Positions 19,840 to 27,636 of a stretch of DNA of 27,636 bases are shown piece after piece. The position numbers were made by a program, and so were the translations under genes. The stretch covers positions 1-27,636 of the forward strand of contig CAXKVV010001250.1 in assembly GCA_964058805.1 (NCBI GenBank). The letters are read 5' to 3'. The notes under the pieces are model-generated. The model ran no database searches. It was not told the origin of the DNA and saw only the letters and a program-made list of their open reading frames with translations. Within the stretch, counting starts at the first letter, position 1, and every line of letters starts with the position of its first letter. The stretch comes from Schoenoplectus triqueter (Eukaryota > Streptophyta > Magnoliopsida > Poales > Cyperaceae).

Positions 19840-20042
19840 CTTAGCAAGGGCGCGGGGTCAGCGAAGCGTCTGGGTGCGGAGTTAGCAAGGGCGCGGCTAG
19901 ATTTTCTTTTTTTTTTTCCCGAAAAAAAGCATCTAGACACAGACATAGCAAGTCCGAGGGCAGTAGAAGTATAAATTCAAATTATTTTTTTTTTCAAATA
20001 TTTAATTACATATTATAATAATATTATTTAAAAATATTTCGG
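19840..20042 (-). repeat. Right terminal inverted repeat of the MULE, with subterminal motif copies
   Basis: It is the reverse-strand partner of 16908-17110. It contains TTAGCAAGGGCGCGG twice (19841-19855 and 19882-19896) and a decayed third copy, ATAGCAAGTCCGAGG (19945-19959). Repeated short words inside Mutator-type ends are candidates for transposase binding sites. Confidence 0.8.
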
Positions 20043-20051
20043 CTTCATGAG

Positions 20052-21166
20052 ACTGGTAGTATCAAGCTGGGCCTCGGATGTTCTACCGAAGACAGTGGTT
20101 CACATTGTCGGGCCGGTATATTATTCCTGGGCTTCTGCCGATTATAATAAGATTATCAATTCAAATGGTGATATATCCTAGTTCTAAAATTTAATTCCCA
20201 CATAATCATTTAGAAATAATAAATGTCGTATTTATGAGAAATCTTATCTATATATATAACATTTATATTACGAAAAAAGCGTACGGACTAGAGTCTCAAA
20301 TGATGTTGTGAATTGTTTATAATAATCAAAATATCCTTGCTTAAAAATAAATGATATAAATTAAAACTTACATAAAATCAAGGAAAGAGGTATTTCAGTG
20401 TGTCTCTCTTATTCTTCATTTTGTTTTCTATTTTTACTACATTAATAAATGAGGTCTAAAAAAAGTTATATGTCAAATAAATTAACCATCAACTATTTTT
20501 AAATTTTGTTGTAAAAAGAGAAACTACCACTAGACAATTTTACTAATAAAAGAATTTTATATTTATAAGATCATTTTATTAAATAATGGGTTGATTTTAT
20601 TTTAAAAAAAAATATTTCATTGTCGAACCCCATTTTCATATAATTTAGTAAAAACTTATTGTGCATGCTTAGCATTTTAATTTTAATAAAGTCATAATGA
20701 ATGAAAACCGCTCGTTTTTTCATGTGAAGAAAAAATAATTAAGAAATATAATGAAACGTAGCTAATGAATCCTAAATCAATCTTGTAAGATAAAATGAAC
20801 ACTAGGTTAGTGCTTCCCTTTTGTATGTTAGTCTCAACTTTCAATTTTATTTATTATTTTGACTAGCTCAATTTATTAAGTATTAAAAAAATTAAGAATT
20901 GCTTAGAGTTAAAATACTTATATAGTATGAATATATAATAATATAATATTAAATACAGTAGTTGCTACCAAAAAGCTAACTATAGAATGCATCATCAAGT
21001 GCACATGTTACTAAAATTAGCATTGATCTTATGGATTGCAAAAACATTGGTGGAGAAAGTTTTTCCAGCAATGAGTTGCATCAAGAATAATTTATATAAT
21101 AAAATGTGTTATTAATGAATGAATGATTGTTGAGTTATTTATGCTGAGAAAGGGATTTGTGGTGGA
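20052..21166. other. AT-rich intergenic sequence, no gene recognised
   Basis: No open frame, RNA or transposon end recognised. It continues the pre-insertion sequence from the left side of the MULE; after removal of the element the two flanks join across CTTCATGAG without an evident reading frame. Confidence 0.45.
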
Positions 21167-21570
21167 CAGGGGCGGATCCAAAAGGGTCTAGGGGGGCAAC
21201 TGCCCCCTCTCTCTGGATTTTAAAAAAAATGTTTTTCAGTAATACTTTTGATAATTTGTCCCTCTTAAAAATTTTTTTTGCTTCCCTGGATTGTTAGATT
21301 ATTTTTATTGAGAAAAAAATATTTAATATCGTGCATAATGAAATAATTATGCAAAGATATCAAAATATAAAGTTACGTAGACAAAAACTTTCTTCATCAA
21401 CTTGATTATATATTACTTTGAGTTTTATCTTGTTGTTATTTTTAATATATAAAATGTTATTATTTTAATATTTTTTATTAGGTAAGAATATATATTAAAT
21501 TATTAATTTTTTATTTAGTACCTAATTAATTAATGAGTTTGAACCCAATAAACTGTTATAATCCGATAAT
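21167..21570 (+). repeat. Dispersed ~400-bp repeat, copy 1
   Basis: It starts CAGGGGCGGATCCA and contains CAACTGCCCCCTCTCTCTGG, then an AT-rich tail with AAAGTTACGTAGACAAAAAC and TTTCTTCATCAACTTGATTA. A second, clearly related copy in the same orientation lies at 23729-24140. It is non-coding. The CAGGGGCGGA head is a common plant repeat start, probably one end of a DNA transposon; the superfamily is not certain. Confidence 0.8.
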
Positions 21571-22100
21571 CCCCCAACCAACATCCTGCATCGCCAGATG
21601 GTGGAGTTATCAACAATGTCCTTACATCAATTTCAAAAAATAAGACATGGAAGAGTTCAGCTGAATGATAACTAATTTTGACAATAGAGCTTTAATTTAT
21701 GTTAGCGTTTGCTTAAATTAGAGGTGGTCTTTTGATTTGTAAATTGGAGACATTATAATAAAAGGCGATATAAGTGGATGTGTGATAGCGCATAAATATT
21801 TTTAAATTTAATGTAACATTACTTTTACGGTGATGTTGATGTTGATATCGATATACGGATGTGCGATAATTCATAAAATTTTCTAACTCTGCCTATGATC
21901 GGTGATGTTGATGTCATGATGTTCATATCACTTGCTAATTTTGGAACTCTGGTTCGAAGAATTTGTAGTTGAGCAGGAAGGCTCGAACCTAAGATGTGCA
22001 GTTGATGTCCATGGACCCAAAGACAGCTTAGCTTGCATTACGTAGAGCCCATATCATCGTTCTCTGTTTTCTCCAAAAACAAACCGAAAAGCGAGTAGAA
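21571..22100. other. Intergenic sequence upstream of the U4 gene
   Basis: No gene recognised. Near 21830-21915 there is a local repetition of GATGTTGATGTTGATATCG and GTGATGTTGATGTCATGATG. AGCCCA (22046-22051) and GGCCCA (22101-22106) are RGCCCR-type words of the sort found upstream of some plant snRNA genes, but such short words also occur by chance. Confidence 0.35.
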
Positions 22101-22181
22101 GGCCCAGAATATCCAACGTTTTTGTTCCGGAACGGGAGAAAGCTCAATCAACCCGAATTTGGATTTCGGAGCGCTTCGATA

Positions 22182-22192
22182 GTCCCACAAGG
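22182..22192 (+). promoter_or_regulatory. Upstream sequence element (USE) of the U4 snRNA gene
   Basis: GTCCCACAAGG matches the plant snRNA USE consensus RTCCCACATCG at 9 of 11 positions. It ends 33 bp before the TATA box. That is the four-helical-turn spacing known for RNA polymerase II-transcribed plant snRNA genes; the polymerase III type has about 10 bp less. Confidence 0.8.
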
Positions 22193-22225
22193 GAACACCT
22201 AGCGGCGTGTGAGTTGTGCCCTGGT

Positions 22226-22232
22226 TATAAAA
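22226..22232 (+). promoter_or_regulatory. TATA box of the U4 snRNA gene
   Basis: TATAAAA lies 33 bp upstream of the inferred first base of U4 (22259), the expected position. Together with the USE spacing it defines a complete plant polymerase II-type snRNA core promoter. Confidence 0.8.
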
Positions 22233-22258
22233 GCCGAAGCGATGCGCCATTGTTAGAT

Positions 22259-22412
22259 ATCTTTGCGCTTGGGGCAATGACGCAGCTAGTGAGGTCATAC
22301 CGAAGCGCGTCAATTGCTGGTTGAAAACTATTTCCAAACCCCCTCTTTGGCCTCGGCTCGTCCGTGTGCCTCTGAGAATTTTTGAAAGGGCTCTCCCTCT
22401 GGGACTGGGCCC
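22259..22412 (+). ncRNA. U4: U4 spliceosomal snRNA
   Basis: U4 pairs with U6 in the U4/U6.U5 tri-snRNP and keeps U6 inactive until spliceosome activation. The sequence starts ATCTTTGCGCTTGGGGCAAT, the plant U4 5' end and the first U6-pairing stem. The 5' stem-loop with the kink-turn that binds the 15.5K/Snu13 protein follows, with GCTAGTGAGG on one side and CCGAAGC on the other, closed by GCAATTGACG-type pairing strands. Next is TTGCTGGTTGAAAACTATTT, the second U6-pairing region. Then come the central CCTCTTTGGCCTCGGCTCGT stem, the Sm site AATTTTTGA (22378-22386) and the 3' stem ending GGGACTGGGCCC. The inferred length of 154 nt fits plant U4. In the kink-turn stem the usual U-G pair (GCU with GGC) is here U-A (GCU with AGC), a structure-preserving change. 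USE, TATA and 3' box are all present, so the copy may be active. The minus-strand open frame over it is not a gene. Confidence 0.93.
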
Positions 22413-22417
22413 TACAG

Positions 22418-22433
22418 CACTCAAGTTTTAAAA
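22418..22433 (+). terminator. snRNA 3' box-like signal
   Basis: CACTCAAGTTTTAAAA lies 5 bp after the end of U4. It resembles the plant snRNA 3'-end signal CA(N)3-10 AGTNNAA, with one additional T between AGT and the A run. In this position it would direct 3'-end formation of a polymerase II snRNA transcript. Confidence 0.55.
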
Positions 22434-22638
22434 TATTTTAATCGGTAATCTTTGTTTCTAAAGTGATCAGTTTCTCTTCTACAGTTTCTCGAGGTAATGC
22501 TTCTTCAGATTATAAAAAATTATCTGTGGCATTGGCGTCATTTTGCTTTTTTTTTTTTGTGCATGAAGACGACGTCAAACTGCAGACTGCAGTGCTCCGA
22601 TGTTCTCAAACTGAGTCCGCATTTGCTGTTATCCAACT

Positions 22639-22840
22639 TGATCGTTTGTTTTCGATCAATCTGTCCAACTGATCGTTTGTTTTCGATCCAACGATTCAGT
22701 TTAGGATAAAAGAATTATGTTATATCGAGATGGATAATAGCGTTGTTCAACTTTGATTGTTTGTTTTCGATCCAACGATCGATCCAAATTTGGATAATAG
22801 GATTTTTGTTATACCGAGATAGATAAACAGCGGATGTGAA
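22639..22840. repeat. Irregular repeats of TGATCGTTTGTTTTCGATC
   Basis: TGATCGTTTGTTTTCGATC occurs at 22639-22657 and 22670-22688, and as TGATTGTTTGTTTTCGATC at 22754-22772. GAGATGGATAATAG-like and GTTATACCGAGATAGATAA blocks also recur about 90 bp apart. It is a local tandem structure just 3' of the U4 gene, without coding signal. Confidence 0.75.
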
Positions 22841-23728
22841 TTTGAGAAAATCGCTGCGATAGCGGATGCTTTGGATCTTGGACTATAAGATGGTTCACTG
22901 GATATTTTTGTCGACTTTCGTTATAGTCGTTCGAATGAAGAAAACTTCCTCCAAAAGTTGTTCGATATGTCTAGTTCAAGTCATTCAACTTTAAATAACT
23001 ACAAATTATTTTTCTTTTGATTTTGAATTTACAGCCTTCATAAAAACTTAAATACTTATAAATAACTACAAACTTTTATTTTGATTTTGAATTTACAATC
23101 TTGCATAAAACTTTAAATATTTACATATAATAATTTTATTCTGATTTTAAACTTGCAATTATCCAATGAAGAATATTATTTTTGCCCGATCAAAATACTA
23201 GTTCTCAACATTGAAGAAATTGATTTTATTTGATGAAGATCTCACATGATACCTGCAATTTATTGCCAATAAACCTCATATTATATTTTTAGTTGTACAC
23301 TGGTAGTAAACTTGGGTAGATCCATTGACAACTAAAGTTTGACAATCTTGATAACCAACTAGAACGAGGAAATCTGATATAACATATTTAGTTGATGGAT
23401 TCGCCAAAAATAATAATGTAATTTTAATGATCTGTTTCATTTTAAATTGAATGTAAAATAGAAAAATCTAACTTTTTTGTAAGATGAGAATGAGTGTATA
23501 TCCATCAAATATCAACTTTTTAGATATTTCTCCATCGGAAACTAAAATTTACATAGCCTATTCAAAATCTAAGACAGCAAGTCCCCACAAGGCCACAACA
23601 TAATTAAAGTTTTTAAATTGACATTAAACTTTTGGACAAAAAATATTTGCAATTATTTCTTTTAAAAATACATCACTGCAAAACGAAGTCTCTTAATTGA
23701 TTCTGGTATGCTAATTGATGTGTCAAAG
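22841..23728. other. Intergenic sequence with a short AT-rich tandem repeat
   Basis: From about 22990 to 23160 there are two good copies and one poor copy of a ~66-bp unit containing AAATAACTACAAA, TTTTGATTTTGAATTTACA and CATAAAACTTTAAAT. The rest shows no gene, RNA or transposon end that I recognise. Confidence 0.55.
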
Positions 23729-24140
23729 CAGGGGCGGATCCAATAGATTTCAGGGAGGCAGCTGCCCCTCTCGGATTTTGAAAAATAATATTTTTCGATA
23801 ATATTTTCGGTAATTTGTCCCTTCTCAGAAAATTTTTTGCTCCCCTCCGAATTGTCTGATTATTTTTATTAAGAAAAAGTATTTAATGTCATGCATAATA
23901 AAATAATTGTGCAAAAATATCAAAATATAAAGTTACATAGACGAAAACTTTCTTCATCAACTTGATTATCTATTATTTTAAACTTTATTTTATTATTATT
24001 TTTAATATATAAAATATTATTATTTTAATAATTATTTATTAAATTAGAATATATAATAAATCATTAATTTTTTATTTAATATCCAATTAATTAATTAATT
24101 TAAACCTGATAAATTATTATAATAAAATAATTATCCGAAT
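23729..24140 (+). repeat. Dispersed ~400-bp repeat, copy 2
   Basis: It is the same repeat as 21167-21570, in the same orientation, starting CAGGGGCGGATCCA and sharing AGTTACATAGACGAAAACTT and TTTCTTCATCAACTTGATTA. It differs by scattered substitutions and small indels. It ends about 90 bp before the TGACGTGG element of the disulfide isomerase gene, so it borders that promoter. Confidence 0.8.
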
Positions 24141-24228
24141 TAAAATTCTACATCTCCCCCCCGCTCAAAGCACTGTCACGGGCAAATGAACACCATCATC
24201 CACTGATAGTCGGCTCCATAACCCGAAC

Positions 24229-24236
24229 TGACGTGG
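24229..24236 (+). promoter_or_regulatory. Unfolded-protein-response element (UPRE) core
   Basis: TGACGTGG is an exact match to the UPRE core TGACGTG(G/A), the site known to be bound by ER-stress bZIP factors (ATF6/XBP1 in animals, bZIP28/bZIP60 class in plants). It lies 183 bp upstream of the start codon of an ER-resident disulfide isomerase gene, a class known to be induced by ER stress. ATTGG at 24259-24263 followed by a CCGCACACG is a weak resemblance to ERSE-II. Confidence 0.6.
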
Positions 24237-24282
24237 TAGTATGAGGTGTAAGGAGCCCATTGGTCCGCACACGCGTCCGTTT

Positions 24283-24303
24283 ATGGTTTCGCACTCTCAG
24301 TAG
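24283..24303 (+). other. Six-codon upstream ORF in the PDI leader
   Basis: ATG GTT TCG CAC TCT CAG TAG starts 136 bp before the main ATG and is in a different frame. If the transcript starts upstream of it, this small frame could reduce initiation at the main start. The transcription start is not visible, so its relevance is uncertain. Confidence 0.4.
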
Positions 24304-24418
24304 CTTCCTCTGGGGGAATTTAACTTCCGTTCCTTTCCGACGAAAAACCAGAAAAAGAAAAACTTTTCCGGTCTTTCTCTTTCTTTTCTCTAGAAAGTTC
24401 GCGTGTCTGATCCGGGAA

Positions 24419-27400
24419 ATGCTCGCCAGGCTCTTTCTCGTGCTGCTCTCCGTCGCCTCTCCGGCGTCTGCTCTCTACTCGGCCTCTTCTCCAGTTGTTC
24501 AGCTTAACCCTTCCAACTTCAAATCAAAGGTACTACTAAACAATGAGACCTCAGATCGGTCTTTTTCTTTAGCATAACTGCAACGAAAGCTCACTTGGTC
24601 AATTCTCTTTGTAGGTTTTTAACTCCAACGGAGTTGTACTGGTCGAGTTCTTTGCGCCATGGTGTGGTCACTGTAAGGCGCTAACTCCTACCTGGGAAAG
24701 GGCTGCCTCTGTTCTCAAAGGGGTGGTGACTGTCGCAGCACTTGATGCTGATGCGCATCGGGCCCTTGCTCAGGTTAGAATCCTGAATCTGAAATGGAAG
24801 TACTTTGTTTTTTGTTCAGTTGAATTTGGTGATCTGATTAACTATAATTCAATGAAAATGTTAAAGGTGATTTCTGAATCTAGACGGATTTTCATCACCA
24901 TCTTGTTAGCATTTTTCTTTTGCCAAATTGATTCCAATTTGTCTACATTTCTTGGCAGTAATTTGTGAGGTGCTTATTGACTCTTCACAAATTCTGGACA
25001 ACAATCTATGTTAAAAATTTACTTGAACCTGATATACGTGTCTCTTTATAAGCATGTTCTTTTTCAGTTTCAAACTATTTCAAAAGAATATGCCTTGGCC
25101 ATTTTTTTTAAATGTGCCTAAACTGATCCAAAAAGAGCAGAAAAGAACCTCCTCCGACAAGTTAGGCTGGATTGCCCAGAAGCATCAAGCTTCAATCAGC
25201 AACTGTTTGAAGGAGAATCAAAGTTTTGAAATACATTTCATTACCCAGAATAATCCAAAAGATTAAAAAAAAATAGCATTCTCATTAGATCAACTTCTTA
25301 TTTGGAGGGATAACATAATTAAATTTCTTGCAGGAGTATGGAATTACAGGGTTCCCTACCATAAAAGTCTTTTCACCTGGCAAACCTCCAGTGGATTATC
25401 AAGGAGCCCGTGAAGTCAAACCAATTGCTGAGTTTGCTCTAAAACAGGTCTTTGCTATTACACACTGTATTTTGTGGAATTTCAATACTACCAACTGAAA
25501 TGAACTTATGATATTTACAAATGGTTTGGAACTACGAGTTATCATATGACAATTATCCATTTTTGTCCCTACTTCTGATGAGATGATCCTTTTCCTTACC
25601 ATTGATGGCTAACATTGAACATCAAGAATTGCTATTTTGTCTATTTAGTTTCTTTGTAAGGTTAAATTTTGCGGTTGAAATGGAAAAGTTTTCTGGAGAG
25701 TTTGTTTTGGATATAATGGTATTATATGCATTTTATATAAAAAATTCTTGGGTTAAGACTTAAGAAAACTGTTGAGGTCTAAGAATATGGTAAATTGTTA
25801 GGCTGTAATTTGCAAGTTCCTTTCATATTTTGTAAAAGGATTGTAATTAAGGACAGAGGTGTGAACTATATGGTTTGTGATACATAGGTCAAGGCACTGC
25901 TAAAAGACAGGTTAGAAGGAAAGGCAACTGGAGGCTCCAGTTCCAGTGAGAAGTCTGAAACAAAGACTAGTGCTTCAGTACCACTAACTTCTAGCAACTT
26001 TGATGACACTGTTATTAAAAGCAAGGATCTGTGGATGGTCGAATTCTTTGCTCCCTGGTAAGCAGCTTAAAATAACGTGTTAGTTTTTTGCTGAAATGCC
26101 ACTTCCATATGTGTTTCTTTTACTATACTTCCAAGATGGAATGATATTCTCGCTGTTGTAATTCTCACATGATAGCTTTGTGGTATTTGTAAGTACCAGC
26201 CAGCTAAGATAAATTAATAGGTAGTCAAACAGAAGAAATCCTTATCTTGATATTACTTCAATACATACCTTTATTCCTATAGAAACACGAGAATCTAGCT
26301 CTCAAATTTCAATTTGTGTCCATGAAGGCTTGAACCTGTGATCTCTCTCGGAGGTCATTCTAATTAGCTATCATTTGAGTTACTAAGCCATTTGCTACTT
26401 TGCATACTTAGAAGCATGTGCTTGTGATAGGGGTGTAAATGGAATTGAATGACCATTTATTCCGCATCTGTACTTATATAATTATTAATAAATTATTCAT
26501 ACTGGTACATTGTTACATATTAATATCCGCCTAAAATGATACAGACACAGATGTAGTTCATTTATAGACCCTTAGATGTGAATATGAGTTAAATGTATCT
26601 GAATATGGATCTAAATTATAAATGTTTTTCCAGACAATTGTCTTTTGAGATGCTTTAAAATAATTTTGAAAAAATGATCAATATTTTAGACATGTTTTTC
26701 TTATGGATTGGGTATGCAATCAACTTTTATACAATTTAGATATAATTTGATGTTTCATCAAATGCTATTAAATGGGGATAGTTGTAAATTTGATGTCATT
26801 TGATGAACAGTGATACTTGCATAAAGTTTTATTTTTCATTTATATTATATGTAAAAAAGTATACCTTTTACCTGTCAGTTTTAAAGAAATAGTATTTTTT
26901 TTACAATTGTCAATATTGTAAAACTATTTTGCTATCAATGGATGCCCACCTTACTTATTCTCATTAGTCATTACTTATTTATGAATATCAATAATATAAT
27001 TTCCCCAGGTTTGTTATCATTTTTCAATATAAGATTTTATTTATTATGCTAAAAAGCCTCTTTTTTTTTTGTTATACATGTATGGTCACAGTATCTATCA
27101 ATTGTCCTTTTCAAATTTATATCTGAATTTGTATCTGTTAATCATTTATTCAGTATTTGTGTAAGTGCAGATTTGGTTTTGAATTTTGATCTCCGTGTAA
27201 TATCTGTATCCATTTCTATATCCACTTAAATGGAATGACGATACAAATACGATTTTGGCACTGTCCATTTGGAATCCATTATGAATTCTTGACCACTAGA
27301 TAGTGAGGTGTTTCATGAATTGCCATATATTTTGATGCAGTCAACCTTTTACCTCACATCAGAATACATCCTGTTATTTGGAACACATAAAATTTTCTGG

Positions 27401-27636
27401 TCCTTTTTAAGGTGAAATGCTGAAACTGAATCTTACATGCAAATAATTCTATCTTGTTTTGTGTTCTTTTGTGTTTATTTAATGAATAAATATCTATACC
27501 GATTACAAATAATTAAAACTTCTGTAATGATATCACCCTGACAGATGAGCAGCAGAATTGAATTTTAACATTTCTTAAAAAAAACTTGCATATACCACCA
27601 AAGAAGAAGTTATCATATCATTTGCTCTTGGAATTT
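24419..27636 (+). CDS. Protein disulfide isomerase-like protein, PDIL2 type (5' part, exons 1-4)
   Basis: Exons lie at 24419-24529, 24615-24773, 25334-25447 and 25888-26057, all with GT-AG borders where visible and phases 0, 0, 0, 2. Together they give 184 complete residues plus a split Trp codon. The product starts with a signal peptide, [18 protein letters not shown], then [17 protein letters not shown]. The first thioredoxin domain has [20 protein letters not shown] with the redox CGHC at residues 54-57 and GFPTIKVF with the cis-Pro near residue 98. A Ser/Lys/Glu-rich linker follows, then the start of a second domain, [11 protein letters not shown]. The enzyme forms and rearranges disulfides in the ER lumen. 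The two tandem N-terminal thioredoxin domains with a short linker fit the plant PDIL2-2/PDIL2-3 (P5-like) group. The second CGHC, the C-terminal domain and any ER retention signal lie beyond the window. No frame damage is seen. The start is the first ATG giving a signal peptide; no upstream ATG is in frame. Confidence 0.93.
26322..26393 (-). mobile_element. tRNA-derived SINE-like fragment in PDI intron 4
   Basis: On the minus strand TGGCTTAGTAAC (26379-26390) resembles a polymerase III A box. AGGTTCAAGCC (26327-26337) resembles a B box, 54 nt downstream as in tRNA-derived promoters. There is no tRNA fold or anticodon arm, so a SINE or tRNA-related repeat fragment is more likely than a tRNA gene. 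Its 3' tail and target duplication were not found. Confidence 0.45.
26431..27265. mobile_element. Degenerate hAT-like remnant in PDI intron 4
   Basis: The left end TAGGGGTGTAAATGGAATTG is a typical plant hAT-type terminus. The interior has recurring ATTCCATTT/ATATCCGC/GATACAGA words in both orientations. On the right, ACAGTGCCAAAATCGTATTT on the reverse strand (about 27265) is a plausible decayed partner. No 8-bp target duplication could be matched, so the right end is uncertain. Confidence 0.4.

Larger units (their letters stand above)
16908..20042. mobile_element. Mutator-like element (MULE) carrying a plant mobile domain gene
   Basis: A perfect 9-bp target duplication, CTTCATGAG, lies at 16899-16907 and 20043-20051. 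The terminal inverted repeats begin CCGAATTTTTTTAAATATTA at the left and CCGAAATATTTTTAAATAAT on the reverse strand at the right. They extend for about 200 bp through an AT-rich outer part into a GC-rich inner part sharing CGGACTTGCTA. Inside are a decayed MuDR-type transposase N-terminus on the plus strand (17370-18570) and a plant mobile domain reading frame on the minus strand (18559-19059). The transposase catalytic core is absent, so this copy cannot move on its own. The perfect target duplication suggests a fairly recent insertion. Confidence 0.92.
26058..27636 (+). other. Intron 4 of the PDI gene (runs off the window)
   Basis: It begins TG|GTAAGC, interrupting the Trp codon immediately before the expected second CGHC. 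No sequence matching CGHCKKLAPEW was found up to the window end, so the intron is at least 1579 bp, far longer than introns 1-3 (85, 560 and 440 bp). It holds repeat remnants listed separately. Confidence 0.8.

Noticed and set aside
21945..21990. GGTTCGAA and GGCTCGAACC as tRNA B boxes
   Set aside because: No A box at the correct distance and no foldable arms around them.
22038..22424. 128-codon open frame on the minus strand
   Set aside because: It covers the antisense of the U4 snRNA gene and its promoter; the RNA explains the conservation and base composition.
21167..24140. LTR retrotransposon with two LTRs
   Set aside because: The two direct copies do not start TG and end CA, differ by many changes, and the interior has a U4 gene but no primer-binding site, gag or pol.
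26322..26393. tRNA gene on the minus strand
   Set aside because: A- and B-box-like words are present but no cloverleaf or anticodon stem can be drawn; a SINE-like fragment is more likely.

Overview
The window is nuclear DNA from a flowering plant. The evidence is spliced genes with GT-AG introns, a plant-type U4 snRNA gene with a plant upstream sequence element and TATA box, a plant protein disulfide isomerase gene, and DNA transposons of plant types (Mutator-like, hAT-like, MITEs and a plant mobile domain gene). The sequence alone does not fix the species or even monocot versus dicot. Most of the window is AT-rich intergenic or intronic sequence filled with decayed transposons.

Layout. Positions 1-5469 are intergenic: a GA microsatellite, a recent 207-bp tandem duplication, a degenerate hAT-like element rich in GGGTC words (2376-3830) and a small inverted-repeat MITE (4291-4486). 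A 429-bp Mutator-like MITE with a core of six GC-rich palindromes (5470-5898) ends 87 bp before the first ATG of the next gene. From 5986 to 12951 lie eight recognisable exons of one gene for a predicted multi-pass membrane protein that I cannot name. The gene is broken in many places: single-base frame losses, two in-frame TAG codons, two damaged splice donors, and a 1974-bp hAT-like element inserted inside its third exon. That element itself hosts a 1284-bp foldback element. From 12952 to about 14578 there are more transposon remnants.

An AT-rich, low-complexity gene desert follows. Positions 16908-20042 are a clear Mutator-like element with a perfect 9-bp target duplication and long terminal inverted repeats. 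It carries a decayed N-terminal transposase region on the plus strand and a plant-mobile-domain gene fragment on the minus strand, joined tail to tail where the transposase catalytic core should be.

A U4 spliceosomal snRNA gene lies at 22259-22412 on the plus strand, with upstream sequence element, TATA box and 3' box-like signal spaced as in RNA polymerase II-type plant snRNA genes. Two related copies of a ~400-bp dispersed repeat sit at 21167 and 23729. The second ends about 90 bp before an exact match to the unfolded-protein-response element TGACGTGG.

From 24419 to the right edge is the 5' part of a PDIL2-type protein disulfide isomerase gene: four exons, signal peptide, first CGHC thioredoxin domain, linker and start of the second domain. 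It looks intact. Its fourth intron runs off the window and contains a SINE-like fragment and a hAT-like remnant. The gene products have no evident joint pathway; the window is ordinary eukaryotic gene space with transposon-driven remodelling.
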